Source of the DNA: Solirubrobacterales bacterium
GTDB lineage: Bacteria > Actinomycetota > Thermoleophilia > Solirubrobacterales > 70-9
Length of the DNA stretch: 64,000 bases
Direction: 5' to 3'
Assembly (NCBI GenBank): GCA_025936755.1
Contig: JAICSS010000004.1
Location: 1-64,000, forward strand
Shown: in pieces, positions 39,837-49,471 of the stretch
Layout: the number at the start of each line of letters is the position of its first letter
How positions within the stretch are numbered: position 1 is the stretch's first letter
Notes under the pieces: generated by a model
The model's input: the letters and a program-made list of their open reading frames with translations, nothing else
Databases searched by the model: none
Told to the model about the DNA's origin: nothing
Position numbers and translations under genes: made by a program

Positions 39837-40913
39837 AAACGACTCCTTGGCGGGGGTGATCGTCGCATCGGAGCCGTCCGGCATCCGCCCCGGTTTGACG
39901 CCGCTGTACTCACCGGAGATCCGGCCTTTGGCGACGGTCAGGGCGAGGAATCCGTATTCGCTCTCGTCTCCGTACTCGAAGGTGACGCCGGCGACCACCT
40001 CCTCGCCCGCCTCGGTGCCTTTGGCGAACCGGTGGAGGTTGTGGTAGCCGGAGTTGCCGATGACGATGTAGGGGATCTCCTCCTGGCCGCGTTTGCGGGT
40101 GAAGCGCTGGTAGTTGTGGACGTGCCCGGAGAGCACCAGGTCGGGGGTCCGGCCGGAGGCGTTGAAGGCGCGGTCGAGCGCTTCTCCCATCCGCTCGCTG
40201 CCGCCGTGCATCGCGTCGATGCTGTAGGGCGGGTGGTGCAGGGAGACGATCAGGGGCTTGGCGGCGGCGTCGCGCAGCTCCCCGACCAGCCATTCGACCT
40301 GGCTCTCCTCGAGGTGACCGTGCGAGGTGACGTTGCTGTAGAGGCCGACGATCGTCACCGCCTCCAGCTCCAGCGTCCAGTCGCAGTAGGGCTGGGTCTG
40401 GGTGTGCCGCTCGAACTCGAAGTGGGGATCGCTCGGCGGCACCGACGGCCGGCTGTCGCAGAAGTTGGCCATGAAGCCGTCCAGCGGCTTCCGCTTCGTC
40501 GTCTTCCCCTTGATGTCGCCGTCGTGGTTTCCGGGGATGCCGACGATCGGCAGCCGCAGGTGCGCGTAGGGCTCGTAGAACTGGTGCGGGTACTCCCATT
40601 CTTCGCCGTAGAAGTAGACGATGTCGCCGACCGAGTAGACGAAAGCCGGAGCCTTCCCGTTCGCCTCCTGCATCGCGTAGGAGACGGCGTTCTGCGGGCT
40701 CGGGGCTTTCACCCCGCCGTGGTCGCCGATGACGAGGAAGGAGACCTCGGGCCCGGGGTCCTCGATCCCGACCTGCGCCGCGCTAGCCCTCCCGCCCGCG
40801 CCCTCGGGCAGCGGCTGGGTCTCGCCGTGCGGAGCGCTCTTCTGCAGCTGTTCGGCCGCCGTGACCTCGGAGGCCATCCCGACCGAGCGATCGGCGCCGG
40901 CGGCCTCAGTCAT
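39828..40913 (-). CDS. Metallophosphoesterase (calcineurin-like)
   Basis: 361 residues. After a polar, low-complexity N-terminus (1-55) come the five metal motifs: FLVIGDHGG, SVGDIVYFYG, IPGNHDGD, VSLHHPPYS and LSGHVHNYQRF. The last motif resembles purple-acid-phosphatase-like enzymes. No signal peptide is seen, so it probably acts in the cytoplasm, although PAP-like enzymes are often exported. It overlaps the preceding gene by 8 bases and ends the tyrosinase operon. Substrate unknown. Confidence 0.85.
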   Translation of the reverse strand: MTEAAGADRSVGMASEVTAAEQLQKSAPHGETQPLPEGAGGRASAAQVGIEDPGPEVSFLVIGDHGGVKAPSPQNAVSYAMQEANGKAPAFVYSVGDIVYFYGEEWEYPHQFYEPYAHLRLPIVGIPGNHDGDIKGKTTKRKPLDGFMANFCDSRPSVPPSDPHFEFERHTQTQPYCDWTLELEAVTIVGLYSNVTSHGHLEESQVEWLVGELRDAAAKPLIVSLHHPPYSIDAMHGGSERMGEALDRAFNASGRTPDLVLSGHVHNYQRFTRKRGQEEIPYIVIGNSGYHNLHRFAKGTEAGEEVVAGVTFEYGDESEYGFLALTVAKGRISGEYSGVKPGRMPDGSDATITPAKESFQL

Positions 40914-41361
40914 AGGCGACGAGCCGCATCGAGGAGAAGGAGAGGAGGTCCATCGTCTCCGGCCCCTCGGTACCGGGGACCATCGCCACCGCGGTGACGA
41001 CGAGCCGCTCGGCCCCGGCGGCCGCTCGGCCCAGGGCCTCGCCGACGTCGACGATCTTCGTCTGCGGGGTGAGCGCGTGCAGCGGCCGGCTGTCGAAGGG
41101 GTCTTTGTGGTGGGTCGGGACGTGGCAGTGCCCCTCGTCGCCGAAGCAGCCGCCGTGGCCGAAGATCACGAAGCTGCCGGCGAAGCCCGCCTCGGGCTCG
41201 CGCGGGGCGCTCGCGCTCGCGTCGGGCGAGTTGAGGAAGACGAGCGCCTCGTAGGAGCGACCGGAGTGGTCGACGTCGTAGAAGATCAGGTCGGCGGCGC
41301 TGAACCGCCCCTCCCGCACGGCCGGGGAAAGCGGCAGCGGCGCTGATTCGAAGCGTTCCAT
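40906..41361 (-). CDS. Tyrosinase-associated protein, hemocyanin/tyrosinase C-terminal-like
   Basis: 151 residues from ATG 41361, 2 bases after the tyrosinase stop. It shows beta-rich stretches (ADLIFYDVDHSGRSYEALVFLN, GSFVIFGHGGCFGDEGHCHVP) and a conserved-looking C-terminus (MDLLSFSSMRLVAYD). In plant polyphenol oxidases and some tyrosinases a C-terminal domain of similar make-up shields the copper site; here such a domain would be a separate chain. The CxxxxGHCHxP stretch could bind copper. No family is certain. Confidence 0.5.
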   Translation of the reverse strand: MERFESAPLPLSPAVREGRFSAADLIFYDVDHSGRSYEALVFLNSPDASASAPREPEAGFAGSFVIFGHGGCFGDEGHCHVPTHHKDPFDSRPLHALTPQTKIVDVGEALGRAAAGAERLVVTAVAMVPGTEGPETMDLLSFSSMRLVAYD

Positions 41362-41363
41362 GG

Positions 41364-42194
41364 CTAGGGCCTCACCTGCGCCAGGGAGAGCGAGTAGTCG
41401 TAGCCGAGCTCGGTCGGGTCGAGGACCCTGCCGGCGGTGAGGTGGAAGGGTTCCATCACCTGGTCGTGGAGATGGGCGGGGAAGCTGCTCTGTGGGTGCT
41501 TCAGCTGCCAGATCCGCCAGATCCGGTCGATCATCGTGTGGTGGGCCCAGAAGAGCGGGTCGTAGGCGGCGTAGGGGATGTCGGTCATGTGGCCGCCGAC
41601 CCAGATGTGGACGTTGCCGTGGAAGTCGTCGAGGTTGAAGGTGAAGCGCTGGAAGTCGGAGTAGCCGATCACCCGTTTGATCTCGCTCGCGGTCGGCAGG
41701 TGGGTCCCGGGCAGGTTCGGTTCGCGGTAGGTGTCGGGGCGTTCGGCAAGCATGAGGCTGCGTTCGTCGCCCCTCCCTTCCCTCCCCTGGCGCAGCGCCA
41801 GCTCGTCGATCCGCACCGAGTGCAGCGGGTTGGGGCTGCCGTTGGGGCGGGCCTCCTCCGCGTAGGCGGGAGGTACTTCCCGGTCCCGCGTCCAGTCCCA
41901 CCAGGGGAGCATCACGTCGTGCCCCGTGTCGCGCAGGGCCTGCTCGAAACGGTAGAGGTAGGCACGGTGCCACGGCAGGAAGGCCGGCCTGCCATGAGCC
42001 TGGTCGCAGTACATCGGCAGCGGCAGGCCGTGGATTCCGGCCCAGTGGTGGTAGCCGCGGTCGTCCCGGGTGTTGAGCATCTTCGCCAGCGCGGTCCGGA
42101 GCTCGGCCACCTGCGGGGCGGTCATCTCGGCGATGTTGGGCCGGTGCCGAACCGGCACAGCCTGCCGCTGGGCGCTGGGGGCGCCGGTCGCCAT
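41364..42194 (-). CDS. Tyrosinase-like type 3 copper oxidase
   Basis: 276 residues from ATG 42194. The first copper site comes from YHHWAGIHG (H49/H50), the following DQAHGRPAFLPWHRAYLYRFE (H67, H76). The second comes from FHGNVHIWVGGHM and, later, DPLFWAHHTMIDRIW, the second His pair of the CuB site. Type 3 copper enzymes hydroxylate or oxidise phenols; melanin-like products are usual. No signal peptide. It is coupled by TGATG to a small membrane protein upstream and followed by the C-terminal-like protein and the phosphoesterase. Confidence 0.88.
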   Translation of the reverse strand: MATGAPSAQRQAVPVRHRPNIAEMTAPQVAELRTALAKMLNTRDDRGYHHWAGIHGLPLPMYCDQAHGRPAFLPWHRAYLYRFEQALRDTGHDVMLPWWDWTRDREVPPAYAEEARPNGSPNPLHSVRIDELALRQGREGRGDERSLMLAERPDTYREPNLPGTHLPTASEIKRVIGYSDFQRFTFNLDDFHGNVHIWVGGHMTDIPYAAYDPLFWAHHTMIDRIWRIWQLKHPQSSFPAHLHDQVMEPFHLTAGRVLDPTELGYDYSLSLAQVRP

Positions 42195-42376
42195 CAGCGC
42201 ATCTCCCCGCGGAGCGAACCGGCCCGCCGCCTGGCTCCCCGCACACACCCGCGACCCCAGGCCGCGGCGCCCGCGATCCCGAAGCCAGCGAGCGGCACGA
42301 CCCAGGGAAGCATCTCCTCGACCGGAACGCCGGCGATGTGCGCAAGCACCAGCATGCAGGAAGAGGCTGGCAGCAA
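42194..42376 (-). CDS. Small membrane protein ahead of tyrosinase
   Basis: Up to 60 residues from TTG 42376, or 53 from ATG 42355 (MLVLAHIAGVPVEEM). One hydrophobic helix (PWVVPLAGFGIAGAAAWG) is followed by a basic tail. The TGA shares a base with the tyrosinase ATG (TGATG), which supports that it is real and co-translated. It may anchor or help copper loading of the tyrosinase, by analogy with the unrelated MelC1-type helpers, but there is no sequence evidence for that. Confidence 0.55.
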   Translation of the reverse strand: MLPASSCMLVLAHIAGVPVEEMLPWVVPLAGFGIAGAAAWGRGCVRGARRRAGSLRGEMR

Positions 42377-42485
42377 ACTCCCGTGTAGTCAGGAAGTGCC
42401 CGTGTATTTCCCCGCTGCCAGCGCACTTTTCGCCGCGAGGCGCCGGCAAGGCGGCCCACCTGTGGGATGCATCACATTACGCCCA

Positions 42486-42531
42486 TATAAATTTATAGTT
42501 CGGTAACGTCTGCACCGATGGATGCATCGGT
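42486..42531. promoter_or_regulatory. Divergent promoter/operator region of tyrosinase operon and TetR gene
   Basis: A perfect 12-base palindrome TATAAATTTATA (42486-42497) forms the most AT-rich spot in the 141-base gap and could supply -10 elements on both strands. ACCGATG (42514-42520) and CATCGGT (42525-42531) form an inverted repeat over the TetR start codon, a plausible autoregulatory site. TATAGT at 42494-42499 would place a start about 12 bases before the ATG. Confidence 0.45.
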
Positions 42532-43174
42532 TCGCACTCGGCTCTCGCGGGACGACCGCATGGAGCAGACGCTGGAGGCGGCGCACGCCCTGTTTGCGGA
42601 GCGCGGCTACGCGGCCGTGACGATGGAGGAAATCGCGGCGGCGATCGGGGTCACCAAGCCGCTGCTCTACAACTACTTCGGCAACAAGGAGCGGCTCTAC
42701 ATCGCCTGCATGGAGCGGGCCGGGGACGCTCTGATCGCGACGATCGCCGAGGCGGTTCGGGAGACCGCCAACCCCGCCGACGCCCTCGGGGCCGGCGTCC
42801 GCGCCTTCTTCTCCTTCCTCGACTCAGACCGCTCGGCCTGGGCGGTGCTCTTCGACGAGACCCTCCCCCAGGCCGGCGAGGTCTTCGACCGGGTCGCTGC
42901 CTACCGCGGCCAGATCCTCGACCTCGTCTCCGCCTCGCTGCTGGCGCAGCTGCCGATGCGCCGCCGCGAAGGCGCCAAGGTCGAAGTCGAAGCCCTCTCC
43001 ACCGCCCTGCTCGGCGCCTCCGAGGCGCTCGCGCGCTGGTGGCTGCGGACCGAGGCGATCACCGCCGAGGACGCCGCCGCGCTCCTCGTCTCCACCGTCG
43101 AGCCCGGCCTCCGCGGCCGCTCGGCCCCCACCCCCACTTCCAACTCACCCCAAGGAGGACCCTCCCCCAAATGA
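42518..43174 (+). CDS. TetR/AcrR family transcriptional regulator
   Basis: 218 residues. The N-terminal helix-turn-helix is about residues 18-62 (TLEAAHALFAERGYAAVTMEEIAAAIGVTKPLLYNYFGNKE), followed by a helical ligand domain (AFFSFLDSDRSAWAVLFDE). The stop overlaps the thiolase ATG (ATGA), so it is the first gene of the fatty-acid operon and probably its repressor, released by an acyl-CoA. It could also act on the divergent tyrosinase operon because the spacer is shared. Confidence 0.9.
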   Translation: MDASVRTRLSRDDRMEQTLEAAHALFAERGYAAVTMEEIAAAIGVTKPLLYNYFGNKERLYIACMERAGDALIATIAEAVRETANPADALGAGVRAFFSFLDSDRSAWAVLFDETLPQAGEVFDRVAAYRGQILDLVSASLLAQLPMRRREGAKVEVEALSTALLGASEALARWWLRTEAITAEDAAALLVSTVEPGLRGRSAPTPTSNSPQGGPSPK

Positions 43175-44463
43175 ACGCCAAAACCCGCAAAGTCGCCGTC
43201 ATCGGCGGCAACCGGATCCCCTTTGCGCGCTCCAACAGCGTCTACTCGCACGCCAGCAACCAGGACATGCTGACCGCCGCCCTCGAGGGCCTGATCGACC
43301 GCTACGGCCTCCAGGGCGAGACGCTCGGCGAGGTCGCCGGCGGCGCCGTCCTCAAGCACTCGCGCGACCGCGACCTCACCCGCGAGAGCGTCCTCAGCAC
43401 CCGCCTCGCCCCCGAGACCCCCGCCTACGACGTCCAGCAGGCCTGCGGCACCGGCCTCGAGACGACGATCCTCGTCGCCAACAAGATCGCCCTCGGCCAG
43501 ATCGACTCCGGCATCGCCTGCGGCGCCGACACCACCTCCGACGCGCCGATCGCCCTCAACGAGGACCTGCGCGAGACCCTGCTCGAAGCCAACCGCGAGC
43601 GCTCCACCGTCGGCAAGCTGAAGCAGCTGACCAAGGTCCGCCCCGGCCACATCGTCCCGGCGATCCCCCGCAACGAGGAGCCGCGCACCGGCCTCTCGAT
43701 GGGCGAGCACTGCGCGATCATGGCCACGGAATGGGAGATCGGCCGCGAGGAGCAGGACGAGCTCGCGGTGAAGAGCCACAAGAACCTCGCCGCCGCCTAC
43801 GACCGCGGCTTCTTCGACGACATGATCACTTCCTACATCGGGCTCGACCGCGACCAGAACCTGCGGCCGGACTCGAGCATGGAGAAGCTGGCGAAGCTGA
43901 AGCCGGTCTTCGGCGGCCCCGAGGGGACGATGACCGCCGCCAACTCGACGCCGCTCTCCGACGGCGCCTCGACCGTCCTCCTCGCCTCCGAGGAGTGGGC
44001 GAAAGAGCGCGGCCTGCCGGTCCTCGCCTACGTCACCGAGGCGCAGACCGCCGCCGTCGACCACGTCCACAAGCGCGAAGGCCTGCTGATGGCGCCGGCC
44101 TACGCGATGCCGCGGATGCTCGACCGCGCCGGGCTCGAACTGCAGGACTTCGACTACTACGAGATCCACGAGGCCTTCGCCGCGCAGGTGCTCTGCACGC
44201 TGAAGGCCTGGAAAGACAAGGAGTTCTGCAGCGAGAAGCTGGGGCGGAAAAAACCGCTCGGGCCGATCGACCGCGCCAAGCTCAACGTCAACGGCGGCTC
44301 GCTGGCGGCCGCCCACCCGTTCGCCGCGACCGGCGGCCGGATCGTCGCCAGCCTCGCCAAGCAACTGAACGAAGACGGCAAAGGCCGCGGCGTGATCAGC
44401 ATCTGCGCCGCCGCCGGCCAGGGTGTCGTCGCGATCCTCGAGGCCCCGGGAGGTGCCAAGTAA
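43171..44463 (+). CDS. Thiolase (acetyl-CoA C-acyltransferase, FadA2/FadI-like)
   Basis: 430 residues from ATG 43171. The nucleophilic Cys lies in VQQACGTGLET, the catalytic His in YYEIHEAFAAQ, and NVNGGSLAAAHPFAATGGR precedes the second Cys in SICAAAGQGV, where the more common thiolase form is CxGGGxG. It cleaves 3-ketoacyl-CoA in beta-oxidation. The following FabG4- and MaoC-like genes match the set near fadA2-fabG4-htdX in Mycobacterium. Stop and next ATG are 2 bases apart. Confidence 0.9.
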   Translation: MNAKTRKVAVIGGNRIPFARSNSVYSHASNQDMLTAALEGLIDRYGLQGETLGEVAGGAVLKHSRDRDLTRESVLSTRLAPETPAYDVQQACGTGLETTILVANKIALGQIDSGIACGADTTSDAPIALNEDLRETLLEANRERSTVGKLKQLTKVRPGHIVPAIPRNEEPRTGLSMGEHCAIMATEWEIGREEQDELAVKSHKNLAAAYDRGFFDDMITSYIGLDRDQNLRPDSSMEKLAKLKPVFGGPEGTMTAANSTPLSDGASTVLLASEEWAKERGLPVLAYVTEAQTAAVDHVHKREGLLMAPAYAMPRMLDRAGLELQDFDYYEIHEAFAAQVLCTLKAWKDKEFCSEKLGRKKPLGPIDRAKLNVNGGSLAAAHPFAATGGRIVASLAKQLNEDGKGRGVISICAAAGQGVVAILEAPGGAK

Positions 44464-44465
44464 CG

Positions 44466-45791
<1,326 letters not shown>

Positions 45792-45795
45792 CCGC

Positions 45796-46731
45796 ATGGC
45801 GAAGACCCTCGACAGCTCCCCCAGCATCCTCCCGCTCTACGCGCGGGCGGCGCTGCCGATGATCCCCGGCGCCTCGCTGCTGCCGTTCGTCCCGGGCGGC
45901 GGCGGCGAGATCCCCGACGGGCTCGACCTCGAGCTGGCGGGGGTCGCCGCCGAGCCGGAGGACGTCGCCGCCTACGCCAAGGTCTGCGGCTTCGCCCTCC
46001 GCGACACCCTGCCGCCGACCTACCCGCACATGCTCGCCTTCCCGCTGCACATGGCGGTGATGAGCGACGGCTCCTTCCCGTTCGGCGCGGTCGGCCTCGT
46101 CCACGTCGAGAACTCGATCGTCCAGAAGCGGCCGATCGGGATCCACGAGGAGATGACGATCCGGGTGCGGCCGACGAAGCTGCAGCCGCACCCGAAAGGC
46201 AAGACCTTCTCGCTGGAGACCGAGGTCCTGGTCGACGGGAAAGCGGTCTGGGAGAGCGTCAGCACGATGCTGCGCCGCGGCGGCTCCAAGGGCGATGCGC
46301 CGAAGCAGGAGAAGGGCTTCGATTCCCTTCCCGCCGACGCTCCGGCCAGCGCCGAGTGGAAGCTGCCCGGCGACCTCGGCCGCCGCTACGCCGGCGTCTC
46401 CGGCGACCGCAACCCGATCCACATGCACTCGCTGACCGCGAAGCCGCTCGGCTTCCCCGGCGCGATCGCGCACGGGATGTGGACGAAGGCCCGCGCCCTG
46501 GCCCAGCTCGAAGGCAGGCTGCCGCAGAGCTTCGAGGCCGAGGTCCGCTTCCGCAAGCCGGTGCTGCTGCCGGCGCGGGTGGAGTTCGCCTCCGAGGAGC
46601 AGGGCGAGGAGATCCTCTTCGCCGTCCGCGACGCGAAGAAGGGCACGGCCCACCTCGACGGCCGCGTGCAAGCACTGAAAGCCGCATCCAAATCCACTAG
46701 CGCCAAAACCGGAAGGAAGACGACGAAGTGA
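45796..46731 (+). CDS. MaoC-like (R)-enoyl-CoA hydratase (HtdX-like)
   Basis: 311 residues, a double hot-dog. The active hydratase-2 motif is in the C-terminal half: YAGVSGDRNPIHMHSLTAKPLGF, with GAIAHGMWTKA after it; the N-terminal half (residues about 40-160) lacks the motif and is probably structural. It hydrates trans-2-enoyl-CoA to the (R)-3-hydroxy form. In Mycobacterium the FabG4-HtdX pair has the same order. The GTGA overlap couples it to the first acyl-CoA dehydrogenase. Confidence 0.88.
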   Translation: MAKTLDSSPSILPLYARAALPMIPGASLLPFVPGGGGEIPDGLDLELAGVAAEPEDVAAYAKVCGFALRDTLPPTYPHMLAFPLHMAVMSDGSFPFGAVGLVHVENSIVQKRPIGIHEEMTIRVRPTKLQPHPKGKTFSLETEVLVDGKAVWESVSTMLRRGGSKGDAPKQEKGFDSLPADAPASAEWKLPGDLGRRYAGVSGDRNPIHMHSLTAKPLGFPGAIAHGMWTKARALAQLEGRLPQSFEAEVRFRKPVLLPARVEFASEEQGEEILFAVRDAKKGTAHLDGRVQALKAASKSTSAKTGRKTTK

Positions 46732-48071
46732 CGACCACCACCGAGAACAAGGGGATGGCGGAGCGCGGGATGGGCTTCGGCCTGCGGGCGCTCAACCGCC
46801 TCGCCGGCTCCGACCTGCTGGACCGCATCCGCATCCGCAAGCAGGTCGAGAAGGCCCTCTTCCAGGGCACCAAGAACGGGTTCAAAGGGGCGACCGCGGC
46901 CGGCCGCACCTTCAAGGCCGCGCAGAAGCTCGGCAAACCCGCCCGCCAGAAGAAGGGCAGGTCGACCGGTCTCTTCGACCTCTCGCCCGACGATGAGCAG
47001 CAGATGTTCCAGGAGGCGGGCCGCGCCTTCGCCGCCGACCAGGTCCGCAAGGCGGCGCTGGAGGCCGACGAGAAGCGCGAGACGCCGAAGGAGATCCTCG
47101 ACCAGACGAACGAGCTCGGCGTCAACATGCTCGGCGTCCCCGAGGAGCTCGGCGGCGTGATGACCGAGCAGTCGGCCGTCACCAGCGTCCTGATCGGCGA
47201 GGCCCTCGCCCACGGCGACATGGGCATCGCCTACGCCGCGATGGCGCCCGGCGCTGTCGCCACCGCGATCGGCCTCTGGGGCTCTGCCGAGCAGGAGGCG
47301 ACCTATCTCCCCGCCTTCACCGGCGAGGACATCCCCGCCGCGGCGCTGGCGATCCTCGAGCCGCGGCCGCTGTTCGATCCCTTCCAGCTGGAGACCAAGG
47401 CGAAGCGCAAAGGCGAGGAGTGGGTCCTCAGCGGCGCCAAGTCGCTGCTGGCCCGCGCCAAGGATTGCGAGCTGTTCGTGGTCGCCGCCGAGGCCGAGGG
47501 CATCGGCCCGGCCCTGTTCGTGGTCGAGTCGGGCGCCAAAGGCCTCTCGATCGAGGACGAGCCGGCGATGGGGCTGCGCCCCGCCGCCACCGGCCGCCTC
47601 CTGATCGACAAGGTCAAACTGCCGGGCAGCGCGCTGCTCGGCGAGGGGAACGGCAAAGCCAAGGACTACGCCGCCTGCGTCAACCGCTCGCGGATCGCCT
47701 GGTGCTCGCTCGCGAGCGGGACCGCCCAGGCCGTCCTCGACTACGTGATCCCCTACGTCAACGACCGCCAGGCCTTCGGCGAACCGATCTCCAACCGCCA
47801 GGGCGTCGCCTTCGCCGTCTCCGACATCGGCATCGAGTCGAACGCGATGCGGCTGGCGACCTACCGGGCGGCGAGCCGCGCCGACCGCGGCGAGAGCTTC
47901 GGCCGCGAGGCGGCGATCGCCCGCAAGCTCTGCACGACGAAGGGGATGAAGATCGGCTCCGACGGCGTCCAGCTGCTCGGCGGCCACGGCTTCGTCAAGG
48001 AGCACCCGGTCGAGCGCTGGTACCGCGACCTCCGAGCCGCGGGCGTGATGGAGGGCGCCCTGCTCGTCTAG
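46728..48071 (+). CDS. Acyl-CoA dehydrogenase-like protein with N-terminal extension
   Basis: 447 residues from GTG 46728. A basic N-terminal extension (about 1-85) precedes the acyl-CoA dehydrogenase fold (MLGVPEELGGVMTEQSAV, LLGGHGFVKEHPVERWYRDLRAAGVMEGALLV). The chain ends right after EG, so the C-terminal part that usually carries the FAD-binding TxEIQ motif is missing, while the Glu is kept. FAD site residues in the middle are degenerate (AALAILEPRPLFDPFQ). It may be the non-catalytic half of a heteromeric enzyme with the next gene, as in some mycobacterial ACAD pairs. Confidence 0.8.
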   Translation: MTTTTENKGMAERGMGFGLRALNRLAGSDLLDRIRIRKQVEKALFQGTKNGFKGATAAGRTFKAAQKLGKPARQKKGRSTGLFDLSPDDEQQMFQEAGRAFAADQVRKAALEADEKRETPKEILDQTNELGVNMLGVPEELGGVMTEQSAVTSVLIGEALAHGDMGIAYAAMAPGAVATAIGLWGSAEQEATYLPAFTGEDIPAAALAILEPRPLFDPFQLETKAKRKGEEWVLSGAKSLLARAKDCELFVVAAEAEGIGPALFVVESGAKGLSIEDEPAMGLRPAATGRLLIDKVKLPGSALLGEGNGKAKDYAACVNRSRIAWCSLASGTAQAVLDYVIPYVNDRQAFGEPISNRQGVAFAVSDIGIESNAMRLATYRAASRADRGESFGREAAIARKLCTTKGMKIGSDGVQLLGGHGFVKEHPVERWYRDLRAAGVMEGALLV

Positions 48072-48101
48072 GCCCCGCCTGGAGAGCGAAAGGAACTGAA
48101 G

Positions 48102-49307
48102 ATGATCAATCTCGAGATACCGAAGAAGTTCAAGCCGCTGGCGAACCAGGCCAACCAGGTCGCCACCGAGGTGTTCCGCCCGATCTCGCGCAAATACGAC
48201 GAGGCCGAGCACTCATACCCGAAAGAGCTCGACATGCTGGCGTCGCTGATCGACGGCATGAACGAGGGCTCCGACATCGGCGGCGCCGGCGCCGCCGGAG
48301 TCCGCCGCGAGAAGGCCGCCGACGGCGAGAACCGCAACGGCTCCAACCTCTCCACCGTGCTCGGGATCATCGAGCTCTGCTGGGGCGACGTCGGCCTGCT
48401 GCTCTCGATGCCGCGCCAGGGGCTCGGCAACTCGGCGATCGCCTCGGTCGCGACCGAGGAGCAGCTGAAGAAGTACGGTGGCAAGTGGGCGGCGATGGCG
48501 ATCACCGAGCCCGAAGCCGGCTCGGACTCCGCCGCGATCCGCGCCACCGCCGAGCTCGACGGCGACGAATACGTCCTCAACGGCGAGAAGATCTTCGTCA
48601 CCTCGGGCGACCGGGCCGACCTGATCGTGGTCTGGGCCTCCCTGGACCGCTCGAAAGGGCGGGCGGCGATCAAGTCGTTCATCGTCGAGCGCGACAACCC
48701 CGGCCTGAAGCTGGACCGGCTCGAGCACAAGCTCGGGATCCGCGCCTCCGACACCGCCAACTTCACCCTGCAGGACTGCCGGGTGCCGAAAGAGGCGCTG
48801 CTCGGCGACCCCGAGGTGAAGGAGAAGGGCTTCGCCGGGGTGATGGAAACGTTCGACAACACGCGGCCGCTGGTCGCCGCGATGGCCGTCGGCGTCACCC
48901 GCGCCGCGCTCGAGGAGACGCGGAAGAAGCTGAAGGAAGCCGGCGTCACGATCGACTACGACGTCCCCGCCAACAACCAGCACGCCGCCGCGGCGCGGTT
49001 CCTGGAGATGGAGGCCGACTACGAGGCCGCCTGGCTGCTCACCCTCCAGGCCGCCTGGATGGCCGATAACTCGAAGCCGAACTCGCTGCAGGCCTCGATG
49101 GCGAAGGCGAAGGCGGGGCGCACCGGTGTCGACGTCACCCTCGGCTGCGTCGAGCTCTGCGGCTCCGTCGGCTACGGCGAGAACGAGTTGCTGGAGAAGT
49201 GGGCCCGCGACTCGAAGATCCTCGACATCTTCGAGGGGACCCAGCAGATCCAGCTGCTGATCATCGCCCGGCAGTTGCTGAAGAAGACCTCGGCCGAACT
49301 TCGGTAG
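48102..49307 (+). CDS. Acyl-CoA dehydrogenase (FadE-like)
   Basis: 401 residues with AAAGGA 7 bases before ATG 48102. AMAITEPEAGSDSAAIRATAELDGDEYVLNGEKIFVTSG is the middle-domain FAD/substrate signature, and ILDIFEGTQQIQLLIIARQLL holds the catalytic Glu at the usual C-terminal place. It oxidises acyl-CoA to 2-enoyl-CoA with FAD and passes electrons to ETF. It follows the other dehydrogenase-like gene by 30 bases and ends the operon at the hairpin 49318-49360. Confidence 0.92.
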   Translation: MINLEIPKKFKPLANQANQVATEVFRPISRKYDEAEHSYPKELDMLASLIDGMNEGSDIGGAGAAGVRREKAADGENRNGSNLSTVLGIIELCWGDVGLLLSMPRQGLGNSAIASVATEEQLKKYGGKWAAMAITEPEAGSDSAAIRATAELDGDEYVLNGEKIFVTSGDRADLIVVWASLDRSKGRAAIKSFIVERDNPGLKLDRLEHKLGIRASDTANFTLQDCRVPKEALLGDPEVKEKGFAGVMETFDNTRPLVAAMAVGVTRAALEETRKKLKEAGVTIDYDVPANNQHAAAARFLEMEADYEAAWLLTLQAAWMADNSKPNSLQASMAKAKAGRTGVDVTLGCVELCGSVGYGENELLEKWARDSKILDIFEGTQQIQLLIIARQLLKKTSAELR

Positions 49308-49317
49308 CCAGGCAGGC

Positions 49318-49360
49318 GCGGCAGAGGTTATGGCCCCATAGGGCGCATAACCTCTGCCGC
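49318..49360. terminator. Long perfect hairpin after the fatty-acid operon
   Basis: Arms of 15 bases (GCGGCAGAGGTTATG and complement, 49318-49332 and 49346-49360) enclose a 13-base centre that itself can pair GCCC with GGGC. It has no T-run. It lies 11 bases after the dehydrogenase stop; the rest of 49361-49471 shows no gene or clear promoter. Terminator is the simplest reading; a REP-like element is possible. Confidence 0.65.
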
Positions 49361-49471
49361 GACCGGCAAGCGGCAGTTCCGGCGAACTCCAGAAAGTCGC
49401 GGCTGGCTGGATCGGAATCGTTATCGGCTACTGGCTGAAGTAGTCGCTTCCATCAGGCAGACTCCTGACCC

